DNA from: Mantamonas sphyraenae
Taxonomy: Eukaryota; CRuMs; Mantamonadidae
Length of the DNA: 64,000 nucleotides
Direction: 5' to 3'
Assembly: GCA_026936335.1 (NCBI GenBank)
Contig: JAPMXV010000076.1
Coordinates: 1-64,000, forward strand
The notes beneath the pieces are model-generated. The model was not told where the DNA came from, did no database searches, and saw nothing but the letters and a program-made list of their open reading frames with translations. A program made the translations under genes and the position numbers. Positions 21,496 through 30,868 of this stretch are shown here, piece by piece (position 1 is the stretch's first letter; each line of letters opens with the position of its first letter).

Positions 21496-23095
21496 CACAC
21501 CCACCCTACCCCCATCCCTCCTTCCCTTCCCCTTGTGCGACGATCAAACGTCACGCTCACCAAACCCTCCCGAATTCATTCCGCTAACTCACCGTTCCCT
21601 GAGCCTCCAAAGCTTCCACAATCTGCCCATCGTCCCCACTCTGCAACAATTCCACCCATTCGTACTTTCCCAAGCCCATGTTTCCTGCGATAGCCCATGG
21701 GTGTCAGCGCCCTCCCGATTCCTCACCAGCCCCGTGACACTCTCTATATCACCCACACACGTGCACAAGTCCCCGATGCCCCCACCCTTCCCTACCCTAT
21801 GACTGTTCTGAATGTGTGTTGTGTGCAATATGCGTTGGATGCACCCTCGCACGGTGGACAAGCAGCACTCCGCCTCTTCTTCGCCGCCTTCACAACACAC
21901 ACACCCAATCACTGTTCACAAACTGCCCATCTACATTTTACCCCACTACGCCACAATCCACATCAGGACGGCGTTCCACCACACTTGCCCATGCCTCCAG
22001 GCCACTCCACTCCCTCTTCCTCCATCTACCTCCACCACAACCACACATGAATGAACCACACCTTCCCTGTTCACCATACAATCCTCCGCACGCACACCTC
22101 CCTCGTCCTTCCCAGCATCGCCTGCCACGACTTGCCATTCCGTTGGCTCTTGTCTGCCCCCACCACCCACACATGCCCTTGTTCACACTGCCCAGTGCAT
22201 CCATGATCTGTTACCACTCCCCATAGTGATACGCACAACCTTCTGTCTTTGTCCATCAGTGCCACCAGCATGGAAGGAACAACCGTTGGCCTCCTCCTCC
22301 TCCTCCTGCCTGCCACTGCTGTGTTCACCCATGCGCCCCATCCAATGCCAATGGCGTCCGCCAATCTCATCCTTGCGACACGGTTGACTCTCCGCCTTGC
22401 TTCCTCTTCCCCAGTCTGAGTCGCCGCCCATTTTCCCTGCTCTTCGGCCCGCGTGTGCCGATGGCTGTGCCCATGCACACACATGCTACCCCAACCGTCC
22501 CTCCTTCCCTCCATCCCTTTCCACCACCCTCCATCCCCATACCCTCCTCCCTTGCCACCCTGGGGTGATTCTGTCGCAGGGTGGCAATCCCGACTCCATC
22601 AACTCCGCCTCCCACACACGCCACAGGCCCCTCCACGCCCTCATCCTCCGTTCTCTGGGCCCGTGTCATCCCACTCCACCTCTCCGCCAAGTTCCCCAAA
22701 TTCGATGAAAAATGTGCCTGGTGGTGGTCGTGGCGTCGTTTTTGCTTGTCGCCGTGCCAACCCAGCCGCACCTCGCCGCCTTCCTGCGCCACAAACCGCC
22801 CTCCCACGGACCACACACCCCCTTGGTCACCACGCCCACCACTTGAACCCGTGTGCAGTCACCCACACACTTCCCAAGCACACTTCTACCACAGTCAGGC
22901 TGTGCATTCGTGAGCAGTGTCGCAGAAACTCACGCAGCTGGTTTCAGGCGGTGGCCGAGCACCCGCACCTTTGCCGCCCCCCTGCTCGCACCACAGGCCG
23001 CCCCATGCCCTCAGCCTCGGTCTCCGCCCTCCACACATCAACCACACCCCACTGACCCTCATTCCACTTTTCGCCACTTTTCGACCATTGTCGAC
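21496..23095. repeat. Left copy of a ~2.07 kb direct duplication (non-coding part)
   Basis: From ~21500 to ~23572 the sequence matches ~27030–29097 almost throughout. This part is the shared 5' flank of the two LRR genes. It is C-rich and I see no gene conserved in frame between the copies. Confidence 0.8.
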
Positions 23096-23324
23096 ATGGC
23101 CAACAACCAGCCGCTCTCCACCAAAATCACCCCAAATACGAAACTGCGTCTGTGCGTGTGTTTCCCATGCACTCGTCAATCCGCTTGGCCTCAGGATCCA
23201 GCGGGTGCTGTGTGCCGACACAGGGCGGGTTTTGTGTGCGTTGATCCTCACAGGCGGAGTTTTCTACTCGCGCCTGTGGCATTCATACAGCCACGGTGTC
23301 ACCAAGGGTCAATGGTCGTCATAG
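23096..23324 (+). CDS. Small hydrophobic protein, two exons (copy 1)
   Basis: ATG 23096 lies in good context (GACATGGCC). Exon 1 is 23096–23151. A 43-base intron (GTGCGT...CCTCAG, 23152–23194) is removed, and exon 2 is 23195–23324. The product is 61 aa: MANNQPLSTKITPNTKLRL, then a hydrophobic stretch around VLCALILTGGVFYS that could be one membrane helix, ending GVTKGQWSS. The intron has canonical ends and is conserved in the duplicate. I do not recognise the family. Without splicing the frame gives an unconvincing Cys/Arg-rich product. Confidence 0.45.
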
Positions 23325-24101
23325 TATCCACCGCTCACAGCAGCAGCACACAGGGGCAACCAGCAGAGAAACCAGAGGCTCGTTGAGACCACCTTGCCAT
23401 TGATCCGCCGACCAAACCCATGAACACCACCAGAGCAAGCTACCACTCAAACCCATTCATGCCACATGGCTGACAGGGTGAACGACACACACACGTGCCA
23501 TGCCAGTCGTCCAAGGTTGCCTTGGCCGCCCTCACGCAGACTCATCCTCCCCACCCTCACCTCCCCAATTCCTTTGATGCAAGAGAAATACCCACCCATG
23601 CTGTCCAGCCTCTTCAACGTGCTCATCAGCAACCTGTCAATCCTTTGTATCCCATACGGCAGGGTTTCCTTCAAAAGGAGTTGTCACGGACGGTCTCGTC
23701 GATCGTGTTCTTTTCGATGTTCGTTGCAGTAGGAGTCACATCCAGGAACCATGATGTTGCCAAACACAACGACGCTGCATCATGACGCAGTTGAACTGTC
23801 CTGCTCTCTGTGCACAGACTTTGGAGTCGTTGAGTCGACGTCGCCGGACTGCAGGAGGTCAGGAGCAGTGTGAACGTTGTCGTTGAGCATCACATCGACC
23901 ACGGTTTTGGTAAGTGACACGGTGATGTGTGAATTCGGGAAGGAGAGAGCGAGAGCGAGGTTGTGGTCGAACCAGATTGCACAAAATGGAGGCCAACTAT
24001 CGTTTTGCGACTCCATGTCGAGGCAGGTGGGGAGCAAACACGTGTGGGCGCCAGGGGTGGGTATATGTCACGAACATTGATGTCTCAATGCATCTCGCAG
24101 C
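23325..24101. other. Spacer with a possible decayed minus-strand gene
   Basis: The duplication ends near 23572. On the minus strand an ORF at 23780–24016 (MESQNDSWPPFCAIWF...) has coding-like codon use. Further coding-like pieces lie in other frames at ~23590–23780 (for example LKETLPYGIQRIDRLLMSTLKRL). They could be fragments of one broken or intron-rich gene. I cannot assemble it with confidence. Confidence 0.3.
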
Positions 24102-24604
24102 TCACATGGTGGTGGTGGTGATGCCCCAGCTGTCGCCCTTGACCTTGAGCAAGATGCACAGGATGATTGTGCAGCCAATGAGAAGAGCACCGATGGTTGT
24201 GATGAGCTCGTCGGAGGAAATGGCGCCGCCAATCAGGGTGAATACCCCAGTAACAAACACAGCGCACCAACAGCGAACGAAGCGGTCTTTTCCAGGCCGA
24301 GGATGACTTTTTCGGGCGCGTCAGGATTGTCTCGGTGCACACGGAAAGCAGCAACGGGGTAGCAGCAGCAGCCGACGACCAACAGTGCCAAGCCCGCGAG
24401 AAGGCAGTTGACAGTGGCCCTATTGTCGATCAGCCCCGCAGCATAGCCCGCAAAGAGGGAAACAAGCAGCAATGCCCCACCGAAAAGCCATGGGACCCAG
24501 GCCGGAGCAGCTTGGGTTCGTGTGAGGCTCATCGGATCAAACGGCTCATCCATCTGCCTGTAGTGTGGATCGGACGTGTTGGGAGCTTCATCGCCCTTGG
24601 ACAT
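24102..24604 (-). CDS. Small four-helix membrane protein, one frame break
   Basis: ATG 24604 gives MSKGDEAPNTSDPHYRQMD, then two hydrophobic segments (VPWLFGGALLLVSLFAGYAA and VNCLLAGLALLVVGCCCYP) and a polar loop with RVHRDNPDAPEK. The original frame meets a stop at 24233. One added base near 24255–24266 instead continues into two more hydrophobic segments (VFVTGVFTLIGGAIS and LITTIGALLIGCTIILCILL) and stops at 24102, giving a coherent 167-aa tetraspan. The family is not recognised. The continuation of alternating helices argues for a single-base lesion and against a real short form. Confidence 0.5.
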
Positions 24605-24954
24605 TGTTTGTGGGTTGGTTGGGGTGGTTGGAGGAACGCGATGGGCTGGGTGGCCACATTCCATGTCGTGGAAACTGCTCACTACGCTGATGAAAGACCT
24701 GCTGCAGTTGATCCTGGAGCCAGTGGTAGCTTGCTGGATTCAGCACCCGATTCACCACATGATGCTCATCAAGCCGTTTGTCTGTGGATGTCACAGAGCT
24801 GTGGTCGCTCATGTGCCCGACACACTCGTTGCCATAGTTTCCCACACGCGCCTTCCTCCCTCCTTGTCCTTGACCTTTCTCCGAATCCGCCAAGTCATCC
24901 CCCGCCCTTTCCTCCTTTGGACTTCCATTTTTATGCTGCTGTTCCCCCAATCCT
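24605..24954. other. Spacer
   Basis: This separates the start of the small membrane protein from the end of the second LRR gene. I see no gene or repeat. Confidence 0.4.
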
Positions 24955-27006
24955 TCAATCCTCCTCGATATGTTGCCTCTTCTCAACCTCCGCTCCCTCC
25001 TCTTTTTCCTCTTGACCTCTCTCTCGCTCGCTCGTCTCCCCTGACCTCCTTTCAGTGACCCTTGCCGGTGCAGCACCCCTCCCCACCCACGCAATCACCC
25101 TCTCCATCACCTCATCCGGCAGTGTCACCCACCCTTCCCACCCTCCATCCTCCACATACTCCTCCATCCCTCCACACGCAAACATCGTCTCCCTCTCCTC
25201 CCCGTTCATCACCAATGCCACCTCTATCACCTCATCCACCTGTCCACCCCATCCAATCCAATGCCACGCCTTCCTCCACCCTGCCTCCCTCACCATCTCC
25301 ACCGTTTCCAGCCTCGGCTTCGCACCCCACGCACGCAACACCTCCACAATCCTCTCATCCCCACCCTTCACTGCTCGCTCCAGCGCAGTCTCTTTTCCTC
25401 TTTCCCCTGCAAACGTGTCCACTGGCACGCCCCACTCCTTCAGCGCCTCCATCTTCCCCACATCCCCACACTCCACAAACTCCGCTTGCTGCTCCATATT
25501 TCTCTCCGACAGTGACTGTACCGCGTCACTGAAAATGCCCTCAATCCTCCAGCAGGACCGATTGCCATTCATCGCCTGAGCAAGGATTGCGGTTCCTTCT
25601 GCCCCGAAGCTGTTGCCTGTGATGTTCAGGTTCTGCAAGCTGCTGTTCCAACTCAGTGCCTGCGCCAGTGCAGCTGCTCCTTCTGCTCCGATACTGTTCC
25701 AGCCGAGGTCCAGTGTCTGCAAGCGGCTATTCCAACTCAGTGCCTGCGCCAGTGCCGCTGCTCCTTCTGCCCCGATACCGTTCCAGCCGAGGTTCAGGCG
25801 CTGCAAGGTGCTGTTTTCACTCAATGCGTGCCCCAGTGCTGCTGCTCCTTCTGCTCCGATGCTGTTGTTTCCGAGGTCCAGTGTCTGCAAGCGGCTGTTC
25901 CTACTCAGTGCCTGCGCCAGTGCCGCTGCACCTTTGTTCCCGATGCTGTTGTTTCCGAGGTTCAGTGTCTGCAAGCGGCTATTCCAACTCAGTGCCTGAC
26001 CCAGTGCCGCTGCGCCTTCTGCCCCGATACCGTTCCAGCCGAGGTCCAGGCTCTGCAAGCTGCTGTTCACACTCAGTGCCTGCGCGAGTGCTGCTGCTCC
26101 TTCTACCCCGAAGCCGTTGTTTCCGAGGTCCAATGTCTGCAAGGTACTGTTCTCGCAGAATGCCTGCACCACTGCTGCTGCGCCTTCTGCCCCGATGCCG
26201 TTGTCATTGAGGTACAGTGTCTGCAAGCTGCTGTTCACACTCAGTGCCTGCGCGAGTGCTGCTGCTCCTTCTACCCCGAAGCCGTTGTTTCCGAGGTCCA
26301 ATGTCTGCAAGGTACTGTTCTCGCAGAATGCCTGCACCAGTGCTGCTGCGCCTTCTGCTCCGATGCTGTTGTTTCCAAGGTTCAGTGTCTGCAAGCGGCT
26401 ATTCCAACTCAGTGCCTGACCCAGTGCCGCTGCTCCTTCTGCCCCGATACCGTTCCAGCCGAGGTCCAGGCTCTGCAAGCTGCTGTTCACACTCAGTGCC
26501 TGCGCGAGTGCTGCTGCTCCTTCTACCCCGAAGCCGTTGTTTCCGAGGTCCAATGTCTGCAAGGTACTGTTCTCGCAGAATGCCTGCACCAGTGCTGCTG
26601 CGCCTTCTGCCCCGATGCCGTTGTCATTGAGGTACAGTGTCTGCAAGCTGCTGTTCACACTCAGTGCCTGCGCGAGTGCTGCTGCTCCTTCGTTCCCGAT
26701 GCTGTTCCAGCCGAGGTACAGTGTCTGCAAGCTGCTGCTCTCCACCAGTGCCTGTGCCAGTGCTACTGCTCCTGCTGCCTCCATGTTGTTGTTGTTAAGG
26801 TCCAGGCTCTGCAAGCTGCTGTTCACACGCAGTACCTGCGCCAATGCTGCTGCGCCTTCTGCCCCGATGCTGCTGTCTTCGAGGTCCAGTGTGTCCAAGC
26901 TGCTGTTCTGAGCTAGTGCCTGGGCAAGTGCCACAGCTCCTTTGTCTCCCACCTCCTCACTTGCAAGGTCCAATCGCTGTATGCGACGTGTGAGCACACG
27001 GTCCAC
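24955..27006 (-). CDS. LRR–ankyrin-like protein without a Roc domain (LRR gene 2)
   Basis: About 15 LRRs of the 28-residue ribonuclease-inhibitor type (LQTLDLGNNGFGVEGAAALAQAL) follow an N-terminal LTRRIQRLDL segment. The C-terminal part has an ankyrin-like section (KETALERAVKGGDERIVEVLRAWGA) and a terminal module with GQVDEVIEVALVMNGEERETMF, GGMEEY and PDEVMERVIAWV. The same module ends the LRR gene at 60512. There is no GTPase. The frame opens with GTG at 27006 and no in-frame ATG precedes it. The ATG aligned with the start of the Roco gene is displaced by a two-base deletion, and the next in-frame ATG is at ~26784. The start may be lost or lie in an upstream exon. The C-terminus is highly charged (SERERGQEEKEE). 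Confidence 0.75.
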   Translation of the reverse strand: MDRVLTRRIQRLDLASEEVGDKGAVALAQALAQNSSLDTLDLEDSSIGAEGAAALAQVLRVNSSLQSLDLNNNNMEAAGAVALAQALVESSSLQTLYLGWNSIGNEGAAALAQALSVNSSLQTLYLNDNGIGAEGAAALVQAFCENSTLQTLDLGNNGFGVEGAAALAQALSVNSSLQSLDLGWNGIGAEGAAALGQALSWNSRLQTLNLGNNSIGAEGAAALVQAFCENSTLQTLDLGNNGFGVEGAAALAQALSVNSSLQTLYLNDNGIGAEGAAAVVQAFCENSTLQTLDLGNNGFGVEGAAALAQALSVNSSLQSLDLGWNGIGAEGAAALGQALSWNSRLQTLNLGNNSIGNKGAAALAQALSRNSRLQTLDLGNNSIGAEGAAALGHALSENSTLQRLNLGWNGIGAEGAAALAQALSWNSRLQTLDLGWNSIGAEGAAALAQALSWNSSLQNLNITGNSFGAEGTAILAQAMNGNRSCWRIEGIFSDAVQSLSERNMEQQAEFVECGDVGKMEALKEWGVPVDTFAGERGKETALERAVKGGDERIVEVLRAWGAKPRLETVEMVREAGWRKAWHWIGWGGQVDEVIEVALVMNGEERETMFACGGMEEYVEDGGWEGWVTLPDEVMERVIAWVGRGAAPARVTERRSGETSERERGQEEKEEGAEVEKRQHIEED

Positions 27007-27029
27007 CCATCCTACACACCATCACACCC

Positions 27030-28623
27030 ACCCTACCCCCATCCCTCCTTCCCTTCCCCTTGTGCGACGATCAAACGTCACGCTCACCACATTCCCTCCC
27101 GATTTCTTTCCGCCAACTCACCGTTCCCTGAGCCTCCAAAGCTTCCACAATCTGCCCATCGTCCCCACTCTGCAACAATTCAGCCCATTCTTCTTTTCCC
27201 AAGCCCATGTTTCCTGCGATAGCCCATGAGTGTCAGCCCCTCGCGATACCTCGACTCTCTCCCTATCCCACCCACACAAGTGCACAAGTCCCCGACCCCC
27301 TCACTCTAACCTACCCTATGACTGCTCTAAAGTGTGTGTATGCAATTTGCGTTGGATGCGCCTCCGCACAGAGGACAAGCAAGCACTCTGCCTCTTCTTC
27401 GCCGCTTTCACATCCCTGATTCACAACACGCACACCCAATCACTGTTCACAAACTGCCTACCTACATTCAACCCCACTACGCCACAATCCACATCAGGAC
27501 GGCGTTTCACCACACTTGCCCATGCCTCCAGGCCACTCCAGTCCCTCTTCCTCCATCCACCACCACCACCACACATGAATAAACCACACCTTCCCTCTTC
27601 ACCATACAACCCTCCACACGCACACCTCTCTCGTCCTTCCCAGCAGCGCCTGCCACGATTTGCCATCTCTCGCTGGCCTTTGTCTGCCTCCACCACCCAC
27701 ACATGCCCTCTGTCACACTGCCCAGTGCATCCATGCCGTGCTATCACTCCCCATAGTGATACGCACAACCTTCTGTCTTTGTCCATCAGTGCCACCAGCA
27801 TGGAAGGAACAACGGCTGGCCTCCTCCTCCTCCTGCTTGCCACTGCTGTGTTCACCCATGCGCCCCATACAATGCCAACGGCGTCCGCCAACCTGATCCT
27901 GGTGACACGAATGACTCTCCACCTTGCTTCCTCTTCCCGAGTCTGAGTCGGCCCCCATCTTGCCGCTCTTCGGCTCGCGTGTGCCGATGGCTGTGTCCAT
28001 GCACACACACATGCTACCCCAACCATCCCTCCTTCCCCCCATCCCTCTTCACCACCATCCATCCCCACCCCCATCCTCCCTTGCCATCCTGGGGTGATTC
28101 TGTCGCAGGGTGGCAATCCCGACTCCATCAACGCCGCCTCCCACACACGCCACAGGCCCCTCCACGCCCTCATCCTCCGTTCTCTGGGCCCCATCATCCC
28201 ATTCCACCTGTCCTCCAAGTTCCCCAAATTCGATGAAAAATGTGCCTGGTGGTGGTCGTGGCGTCGTTTTTGCTTGTCGCCTTGCCAGCCCAGCCGCACC
28301 TCGCCGCCTTCCTGCGCCACAAACCGCCCTCCCACGGATCACACACCCCCTTGATCAGCACGCCCACCCCTTGAACCCGTGTGCAGTCACCCACACACTA
28401 CCCATGCACACTTCTACCACAGCCAGCCTGTGCATTCGTGAGCAGTGTCGCAGAAACTCACGCAGCTGGTTTCAGGCGGTGGCCGAGCACCCGCACCTTT
28501 GCCGCCCCCCTGCTCGCACCACAGGCCGCCCCATGCCCTCAGCCTCGGTCTCCGCCACCCACACATCAACCACACCCCACTGACCCTCATTCCACTTTTC
28601 GCCACTTTTCGACCATTGTCGAC
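27030..28623. repeat. Right copy of the ~2.07 kb direct duplication (non-coding part)
   Basis: This matches 21500–23095. It is the 5' flank of LRR gene 2. A 304-codon minus-strand ORF here is not conserved in frame in the left copy, so I do not call it a gene. Confidence 0.8.
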
Positions 28624-28852
28624 ATGGCCAACAACCAGCCGCTCTCCACCAAAATCACCCAAAATACGAAACTGCGTCTGTGCGTGTGTTTCCCATGGAC
28701 TTATCAACCCACTTGGCCTCAGGATCCAGCGGGTGCTGTGTGCCGACACAGGGCGGGTTTTGTGTGCGTTGATCCTCACAGCGGAGTTTTCTACTCGCGC
28801 CTGTGTCATTCATACATCCACGGTGTCACCAAGGGCCAATGGGTCGTCATAG
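28624..28852 (+). CDS. Small hydrophobic protein, two exons (copy 2, altered C-terminus)
   Basis: This is the duplicate of the gene at 23096. Exon 1 is 28624–28679, the 43-base intron 28680–28722 keeps GTGCGT and CTCAG, and exon 2 is 28723–28852. One G is missing near 28781 and one extra G appears near 28841. The segment between is read in another frame, and the frame is restored just before the same stop. About 20 residues including the hydrophobic stretch are therefore replaced, and the copy may be non-functional. Confidence 0.4.
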
Positions 28853-30660
28853 TATCCACCGCTCACAGCAGCAGCACACAGAGGCAACCAACAGAGACCA
28901 GAGGCTCGTTGAGGCCACCTGGCCACCAATCCACCGACCACCCCATAAACACCACCAGAGCAAGCTACAACTCAAATCCATTCATGACACATGGCTGACA
29001 GGGTGAACGACACACACACACGTGCCATGCCAGTCGTCCAAGGTTGTCTTGGCCGCCCACACGCAGACTCATCCTCCCCACCCTCACCTCCCCCATCCCC
29101 ACACCTGATCCACCAACTGCAATGGAGGTACAATGGACTGCACTCCACTGGCACTGGTTCATCCAGCCACGGCGACCATGCAAAGCGGAGAACGAGTTCT
29201 CATCACCCCCTTTCCCCCCTTTGAAGAATGTTGGAGAAGGTAGCATGGGTAGAGTGGCAAGCCAACGTGAATGCATGGGAGGATGTGCATGAACATGCGC
29301 GGTGGAGATGGAAACGAGCACGATTGAGAAAAAAGAGTTGCCAAAAACGAAACGAGTTGAGTCTTGCTCAGCCTGCCACACGTATGGTCCTGCGGACATA
29401 TTCCTCAAGTCTGCATTCTCCCCATCCACAGCACCACAGAGACGTTGGCAATCAAATCGCCGCATGCAAATTCCTCCTTCCCATCCAACAAGCACCCGCC
29501 GTCCGATGCATCTTCCATCCGACATCAGCACCACCACTCCTTCGTGTCTCTGTCTCTTCCGTGCTCACATCGATGATGGCCACAGGTCGCCCATCGTCTC
29601 TGTTGCCCCCCTCCAGTGGCAAGAGAAACACACTCGCCCCTCACGCGCCCGCCAAGGCAGAGCATCGCCACACAAGAGCACCCACCGCAAGGCACCGCCT
29701 GGCCAATCACCCACGAGACATGAACTGGGACTGAAGAAAGCAAAGAAGCGAAGGAAGGATGGTGGTGACGCATCGGCACACAAGTCGTCAGGATCTGAGC
29801 CTTTTGGTGGGGCCTCCTGCACGGCGTGGTGGTGGCACTGCTGGCGAGTGTATTGCTGGGATGAATCAGGTGCCCCAAAGGGACCCACCTGGGGCATCGA
29901 TGGGCAAACGATGGAAATGAACAAACAACAAAAAGAGGGGACGAGGAGGGGAAGGGATGGAGGCTGGGATGAACGAGTGTGGCCCAGCCAGCTTCTCCCC
30001 TTTCCCAATCGGTGATGATGGACAACACAAGAGTGACAGTGCACGCGGATCCACATGAGCCCATGGACCACTATTGCTGGCTTTGTACCCCAATCTGATG
30101 GAAGGGCTGCTGGCACTGCCCAGGGACGACGTTTTGACGCCAGGCAACAGAGGCAGAATCTGGAAGAAAGTGAGTGTGTGGGGGACGCAGCATGAAGCCA
30201 CTGTGCGAGAACAACGCAGCACAACCACCGACGGTACAGGGCGTGTGTGTAAGGAAGGATGTGGATGCAAATGGCACTGTGTGCTGTGTGCCAGAGTGCC
30301 GAGGAACACGGTGAGGGGGCCAGGCTGGGTGGCAAAAAGGCGGCTGCCACAATTGGCCACCCCGTTTTGCTGCCGCACACACCGGGCGGAGGATGGGAGC
30401 TGGCATTTTCCCATGTGGGAACGTGTGAAGCAACTGCATGTGGAGTACGACGAGCACCCAAAGGAGGGATTGGATGTGGAAGGGGAATTCTGGGAGGTGG
30501 TGGAGTGTGTGGGGGAGGATGAACGAGCAGAACGGAGGCCGGGGGGATGGGGTGTCACCCACAGTGAACCACATCCAAATGCGCATGCATTTGCATGGCC
30601 AATTGAAGCAGTGTCTGCACAGTGTGGGCGTGTGAAACCCCTGTGGCCAGGAGGTGGCGG
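28853..30660. other. Gene-poor spacer
   Basis: The ~2.07 kb duplication ends near 29097. Open frames exist on both strands (for example 29302–30015 plus, and 29565–30461 minus). None shows a recognisable motif or can be preferred over its opposite-strand rival. Confidence 0.4.
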
Positions 30661-30838
30661 GGGCGAAAGTCGTGTGAGCTCGGCCTGTGTCACTGGCCCG
30701 GCTCTCACGTGCCACTGCACAGTCCACCAGACTCCGAATTAAATGTACCCCTGCACATTGGTGATACCCATCCATGGTACCAGCAACAACACACATGCAT
30801 GTGTCTGTGACCCCACACAGCGTCGCTTTGCTCCCGAC
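30661..30838 (+). repeat. Dispersed upstream repeat, copy 1
   Basis: Shared landmarks are AAGTCGTGTGAGCTCGGCC, CTCACGTGCCACTGCAC, CATCCATGGTA and ACACAGCGTCG. It ends ~30 bases before the ATG of the coiled-coil/kinase gene. This copy lacks the downstream TTTTGGC array present in the others. Confidence 0.8.
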
Positions 30839-30868
30839 ACCTTTGGACGCCATTGACCCCAAGACAAA

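Noticed and set aside
19516-21693. Very long plus-strand open frames (725 and 572 codons) rich in Cys/Gln/Leu
   Set aside because: They are the antisense of the 84-base LRR array; a repeated unit without stops in one phase stays open along the whole array.
25828-26916. Plus-strand 362-codon open frame
   Set aside because: Antisense shadow of the second LRR array, same cause.
27421-28335. Minus-strand 304-codon open frame in the duplicated flank
   Set aside because: In the other copy (21500–23095) the frame is interrupted and different frames are open, so it is not under coding selection.
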